From the NCBI RefSeq assembly GCF_005503625.1, contig NZ_SCMX01000017.1, forward strand, positions 38,342 through 102,341: a stretch of DNA of 64,000 bases. Reading direction: 5' to 3'. A program made the position numbers and the translations under genes. Below, one piece after another: positions 61,065 to 64,000 of this stretch (the stretch's first letter is position 1; every line of letters starts with the position of its first letter). The notes beneath the pieces are model-generated. The model saw only the letters and a program-made list of their open reading frames with translations. It had not been told where the DNA came from and searched no databases. Origin of the DNA: Cupriavidus sp. 2SB. GTDB taxonomy: Bacteria; Pseudomonadota; Gammaproteobacteria; Burkholderiales; Burkholderiaceae.

Positions 61065-62474
61065 TCAGTAGGTGCCGCCACCGGCAGCGGGTGCCGTGCG
61101 TGCGGCAAGGCCCTGCATCGGCGCGGCCAGTGTCAGGTCAGGCCCTTTTCGCAACCAGCGCGAGGCCAGCCAGGCGAACGTAGCGAGCAGAACGAGGTAG
61201 AAGGCGGCGAACATCGCGATGCTGCTGGTCACGTCGAGCGTGGAGATGGCCGTGGAAACACCGGCCTCGGTGCGCAGCAGGCCATAGACCAGCCACGGCT
61301 GGCGTCCCACCTCGCGCACGATCCATCCGCACTCCACCGCGAGGTAGGGCAGCGGAATCGCCAGCACCCAGGCGAGCATCAGCCAGCGGTGTTGGGCCAG
61401 GGCATCGGGGTTGCGCCGCGTGCGATACACCACATGCGCGGTGCGCAGGGCCAGCAGTACCAGCAGGAAGCCGATGCCGGCCATCACACGGAACGAGTAG
61501 TAGAGCAGCGGGAGCATCGGCGGCTGGTCGGCACGCGGAATGTCTGCGAGGCCCGTGACGGTGCCATCTACCTTGTGCGTGGCCAGCAGGCTCAGCATGC
61601 CCGGCACTTCGACGGACCAGCTATTGCGCTGCGCTGCCTGGTCGGGCCATGCGAGCAGTGACCACGACGCGGCAGTGCCCGGTGCATTGGTATGCCAGTG
61701 GCCCTCGATGGCAGCACCCTTGGCGGGCTGCGTGCGGAACACGTCCACGCCGCTGCCGTCGCCGAGCCAGACCTGGATGGGCGCCACGATGACGAGCAGC
61801 AGCATCGCCAGCCGGAACGACTTGGCAAAGAACTCGGGATTGCGGCGCTTGAACAGATACCACGCGGAGATGCCGGCCACGACCACGAACCCGGTTTCCA
61901 GCGCAGCCAGCCACATATGGGTGATGCCCCAGACCGCATCGGGATTGAAGATTGCACGCAGGTAGTCGGTCACGACGATCTTGCCGTCGACCACCGCCAC
62001 GCCGGCTGGCGTCTGCATCCACGAATTCGCCACCATGATCCAGAACGCGGAGAGCGACGAACCGAGCGCGACCATGCCGGTGGCGAACAGGTGGACCCCC
62101 TTCGACACGCGGTCCCAGCCGAACATCATGATGCCGATGAAGCCGGCTTCGAGCATGAACGCCATGGCGCCTTCGAAGCCGAGGATGTTGCCGAAGAACT
62201 GGCCCGTGAACTGCGAGAAGCTGCTCCAGTTGGTGCCGAACTCGAATTCCATCGGGATGCCGCTGACCACGCCCACGGCGAAGTTCAACAGCAGCAGCTT
62301 GCCCCAGAAACGCGCGTGGCGGTACCACCCGAGGTCGCCGGTGCGCACCCAGAGCGCTTCCACGATGAAGAGCCAGGCCGCCAGACTGATGGTCAGGATG
62401 GGCCAGAGGATGTGGAAGATCGCCGTGAATGCGAACTGGGCGCGCGAGAGGTCAAGAACGTTGTCGATGGCCAT
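61065..62474 (-). CDS. cydA: cytochrome bd-type ubiquinol oxidase subunit I (CIO type)
   Basis: A 469-residue subunit that oxidises ubiquinol and reduces oxygen to water. The heme b595/d axial region H21 is in AIFHILWP. The conserved SGIPMEFEFGTNW and GITHMWLAALETG motifs hold further ligands. The quinol-binding loop between helices 6 and 7 is short, the hallmark of cyanide-insensitive oxidases (CioA) rather than E. coli CydA. Spaced seven bases after the DUF3331 gene. CydX-like small subunit not seen. Confidence 0.93.
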   Translation of the reverse strand: MAIDNVLDLSRAQFAFTAIFHILWPILTISLAAWLFIVEALWVRTGDLGWYRHARFWGKLLLLNFAVGVVSGIPMEFEFGTNWSSFSQFTGQFFGNILGFEGAMAFMLEAGFIGIMMFGWDRVSKGVHLFATGMVALGSSLSAFWIMVANSWMQTPAGVAVVDGKIVVTDYLRAIFNPDAVWGITHMWLAALETGFVVVAGISAWYLFKRRNPEFFAKSFRLAMLLLVIVAPIQVWLGDGSGVDVFRTQPAKGAAIEGHWHTNAPGTAASWSLLAWPDQAAQRNSWSVEVPGMLSLLATHKVDGTVTGLADIPRADQPPMLPLLYYSFRVMAGIGFLLVLLALRTAHVVYRTRRNPDALAQHRWLMLAWVLAIPLPYLAVECGWIVREVGRQPWLVYGLLRTEAGVSTAISTLDVTSSIAMFAAFYLVLLATFAWLASRWLRKGPDLTLAAPMQGLAARTAPAAGGGTY

Positions 62475-62480
62475 GGCGGA

Positions 62481-62969
62481 TCACCGGGAACGGTAGCGGA
62501 TGGCGGGCTCGGCTTCGGGCTCGCGCGCCGGCTCTGTCACGCCGCAGGTGTTTTCCATGGCCGAGGCCAGGATCATCGCGTCGGCATTGAGGGCCGGGGT
62601 GCGCGAGCGCTGCGGCTGATAGACGGCGGCCATCTTGCCGATGGGCTGCCCGGTCAGTGCGCAGGTGCCCGCCTGGCGGGCGATGCCGATGGTCCAGATC
62701 TGCTCGCCGTAGCGGCAGTGCGTGGCATCGCGCCAGCTCACCACGGCCATGGCACTGCTGGGCCGCTCGATGACGGTGACGATCGGCGCGTGGGCACGAT
62801 GCGCATGGTCGTCGGCGGTGTAGGTCGTGGGCGCAGGGGCTTGCGGATTCAGCAGGGCGATGGTGCTCAGCCACGCGTCGCACGAGTGATCGAAGGGCGC
62901 ATCGGGTGCATCGAACGTATCGCGGCTATCGGTAGCAGCCGGTTGCAAAACTTCAGTGGCATCAAACAT
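62481..62969 (-). CDS. DUF3331 domain-containing protein
   Basis: A 162-residue soluble protein with the DUF3331 pattern: VTVIERPSSAMAVVSWRDAT followed by HCRYGEQIW and TCALTGQPI, where the cysteines (C90 and C108 region) resemble a zinc-ribbon-like pair, then a basic/acidic tail. DUF3331 is largely restricted to Burkholderiales and has no known function. The start codon has GGAG upstream and overlaps the end of the AraC gene by eight bases. It starts the cioAB part of the operon, so a role in oxidase maturation or regulation is suggested. Confidence 0.8.
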   Translation of the reverse strand: MFDATEVLQPAATDSRDTFDAPDAPFDHSCDAWLSTIALLNPQAPAPTTYTADDHAHRAHAPIVTVIERPSSAMAVVSWRDATHCRYGEQIWTIGIARQAGTCALTGQPIGKMAAVYQPQRSRTPALNADAMILASAMENTCGVTEPAREPEAEPAIRYRSR

Positions 62970-63795
62970 GGGAGCTCCCTGGAGTAGAGGTGACCTTGAC
63001 ACGCCAGCAGTAAGGCGTGTCACCGACGAAGCGCTTGAAAACGGTGGTGAAATGGGCCTGCGAGCGGAAACCGCTGCGCATGGCCACTTCCAGCACGCTG
63101 CCTTGACCGCGGCGCAGCAGATCCTGCGCGTGCTCGATGCGGCGGCGTACGAGGTATTCGTGCGGACGCATGCCGGTGGCGCGACGGAATTGCGCGGCAA
63201 AGTACATGCGGGTGAGGCCGGTGCTGCTGGCGATATCGGCCAGGCCAATCGGTGCGGCCAGGTTGTCGTCGATGAACGCGATGGCCCGGCGCAGGCGCCA
63301 CTGCGGCAACGCGGTCTGCGTGCGATGGTTGGTGGCGGCGCGCTGGAAGTGATTCGCCACCACGCGGGCCACGATGGCCAGCGCCACGCTATCGGCAAAC
63401 ATCCGGCCAAGGCCCGGGTCCTGCGTGTGTGCCACGGCCAGTGCCTGGCCCAGACGTTCGAGCGCCGGATCGGTATGCACGAACGGATCGTCGAGCAGCA
63501 GCTCGCCGGGGTGCGCATGGCCGAACTGGTCTTCGTAGCAGGCGGCCAGCACGACTTGCGGCACGAACAGGTGCAGCAGGTCGCAGGCCGAACCGTATTC
63601 CGCACGGGACGCCACGCCGGGCGCCGTCACCTGCACGGAACCGGCAGTGATGCGGCCATCGAACACCGGCATGCCGCCGCAGAGCAACCGCACCGAACCG
63701 GAGCGCAGCGCCAGCGAGATGCAGTGGTGCGCGCCGTCGCCATCGTGGGACACGGAGACAGGATCGCTGCCATCGCAGGTCCAGCGCGAGATCAC
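62962..63795 (-). CDS. AraC family transcriptional regulator
   Basis: A regulator of at least 277 residues with an N-terminal ligand-type domain (about 1-150) and two C-terminal helix-turn-helix motifs of the AraC/XylS type (AIAFIDDNLAAPIGLADIAS onset near residue 170, and EVAMRSGFRSQAHFTTVFKR). The start shown is GTG at 63795, but the frame stays open to the window edge and the residues before it (AETLQARRPDSIVISRW) look coding, so the gene is probably longer. It overlaps the DUF3331 gene and is the first gene of the cio operon, making it the likely local regulator of the oxidase. Confidence 0.82.
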   Translation of the reverse strand: MISRWTCDGSDPVSVSHDGDGAHHCISLALRSGSVRLLCGGMPVFDGRITAGSVQVTAPGVASRAEYGSACDLLHLFVPQVVLAACYEDQFGHAHPGELLLDDPFVHTDPALERLGQALAVAHTQDPGLGRMFADSVALAIVARVVANHFQRAATNHRTQTALPQWRLRRAIAFIDDNLAAPIGLADIASSTGLTRMYFAAQFRRATGMRPHEYLVRRRIEHAQDLLRRGQGSVLEVAMRSGFRSQAHFTTVFKRFVGDTPYCWRVKVTSTPGSSHV

Positions 63796-64000
63796 GATGC
63801 TGTCCGGGCGGCGGGCCTGCAGCGTCTCGGCATCGGGCGGCTGGCGCCATTGCTCTTCACGATAGACAAGGGCCGGCGCACGGGCTGCCTCGACGAACGG
63901 GAAAGCCTGATGCTGATGTACGGCTGGATCGTGCTGGCCGTCATGAACCTGATCCTCATTTCCGTGGCGTTCCTTCGCTACGCCGCCTGACCCCCCTCTT

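Noticed and set aside
1..64000. CRISPR arrays, rRNA and tRNA genes, transposases, prophage genes
   Set aside because: No regularly spaced repeats, no recognisable tRNA-like or rRNA sequence, and no transposase, integrase or phage structural protein was seen.

Overview
The window is GC-rich, gene-dense bacterial DNA with no rRNA, tRNA, phage or insertion-sequence genes. The gene repertoire points to a Burkholderiaceae beta-proteobacterium, most likely Cupriavidus or a close relative. The pointers are a Bug/TctC-type solute receptor next to a CYP116B self-sufficient P450, a short beta-type H-NS protein with an AT-hook, a DUF3331 protein, many LysR and IclR regulators, and a CIO-type cytochrome bd oxidase. 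This is inferred from remembered families, not from a search. The mix of accessory catabolism, transport and surface structures would suit a secondary replicon or an accessory chromosome region.

Layout. 1-2.1 kb: end of an SDR gene and small stress-type proteins (ParB-like, DUF3008, DUF3309). 2.3-6.0 kb: iron alcohol dehydrogenase and succinate-semialdehyde dehydrogenase, divergent from an IclR regulator, a likely 4-hydroxybutyrate module. 6.0-9.7 kb: ubiU-ubiV-ubiT for oxygen-independent ubiquinone synthesis, convergent with a fused NirDL-like siroheme decarboxylase, with FNR-type boxes at both outer ends. 9.8-17.6 kb: MFS/LysR pair, lipoprotein, H-NS, purine permease, CheV and 1-Cys peroxiredoxin. 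17.7-20.9 kb: E1alpha-E1beta-E2 of a 2-oxoacid dehydrogenase without E3. 21.2-24.9 kb: TauD-like dioxygenase with an SsuABC/TauABC-like transporter. 25-29.5 kb: methyltransferase, MFS, IclR and a membrane diguanylate cyclase. 29.7-33.4 kb: a 1260-residue autotransporter.

33.5-41.9 kb: Bug receptor-CYP116B pair, glutathione transferase, amidase-AtoE operon and LysR. 41.9-47.6 kb: LysR/SDR pair, a small exported protein, a GH128-like lipoprotein and a di-heme oxidoreductase lipoprotein. 47.9-54.4 kb: FdhF/YdeP-type molybdoenzyme, two tiny exported/membrane proteins, an orphan PAS histidine kinase, Dps and a bestrophin-like protein. 54.4-59.5 kb: a chaperone-usher pilus cluster (major pilin, chaperone, usher, tip adhesin) whose chaperone is out of frame at a run of ten cytosines. 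60-64 kb: AraC regulator-DUF3331-cioA-cioB.

The most noteworthy points are four. First, the poly-C frameshift in the pilus chaperone could be a phase-variation switch. Second, paired FNR-like boxes bracket the ubiUVT/nirDL anaerobic block. Third, a family of palindromic intergenic repeats is present in five copies, one of which supplies the last codons and the stop of the CYP116B gene. Fourth, a DUF3331 gene sits inside the cytochrome bd operon. No clearly new multi-gene system was found.
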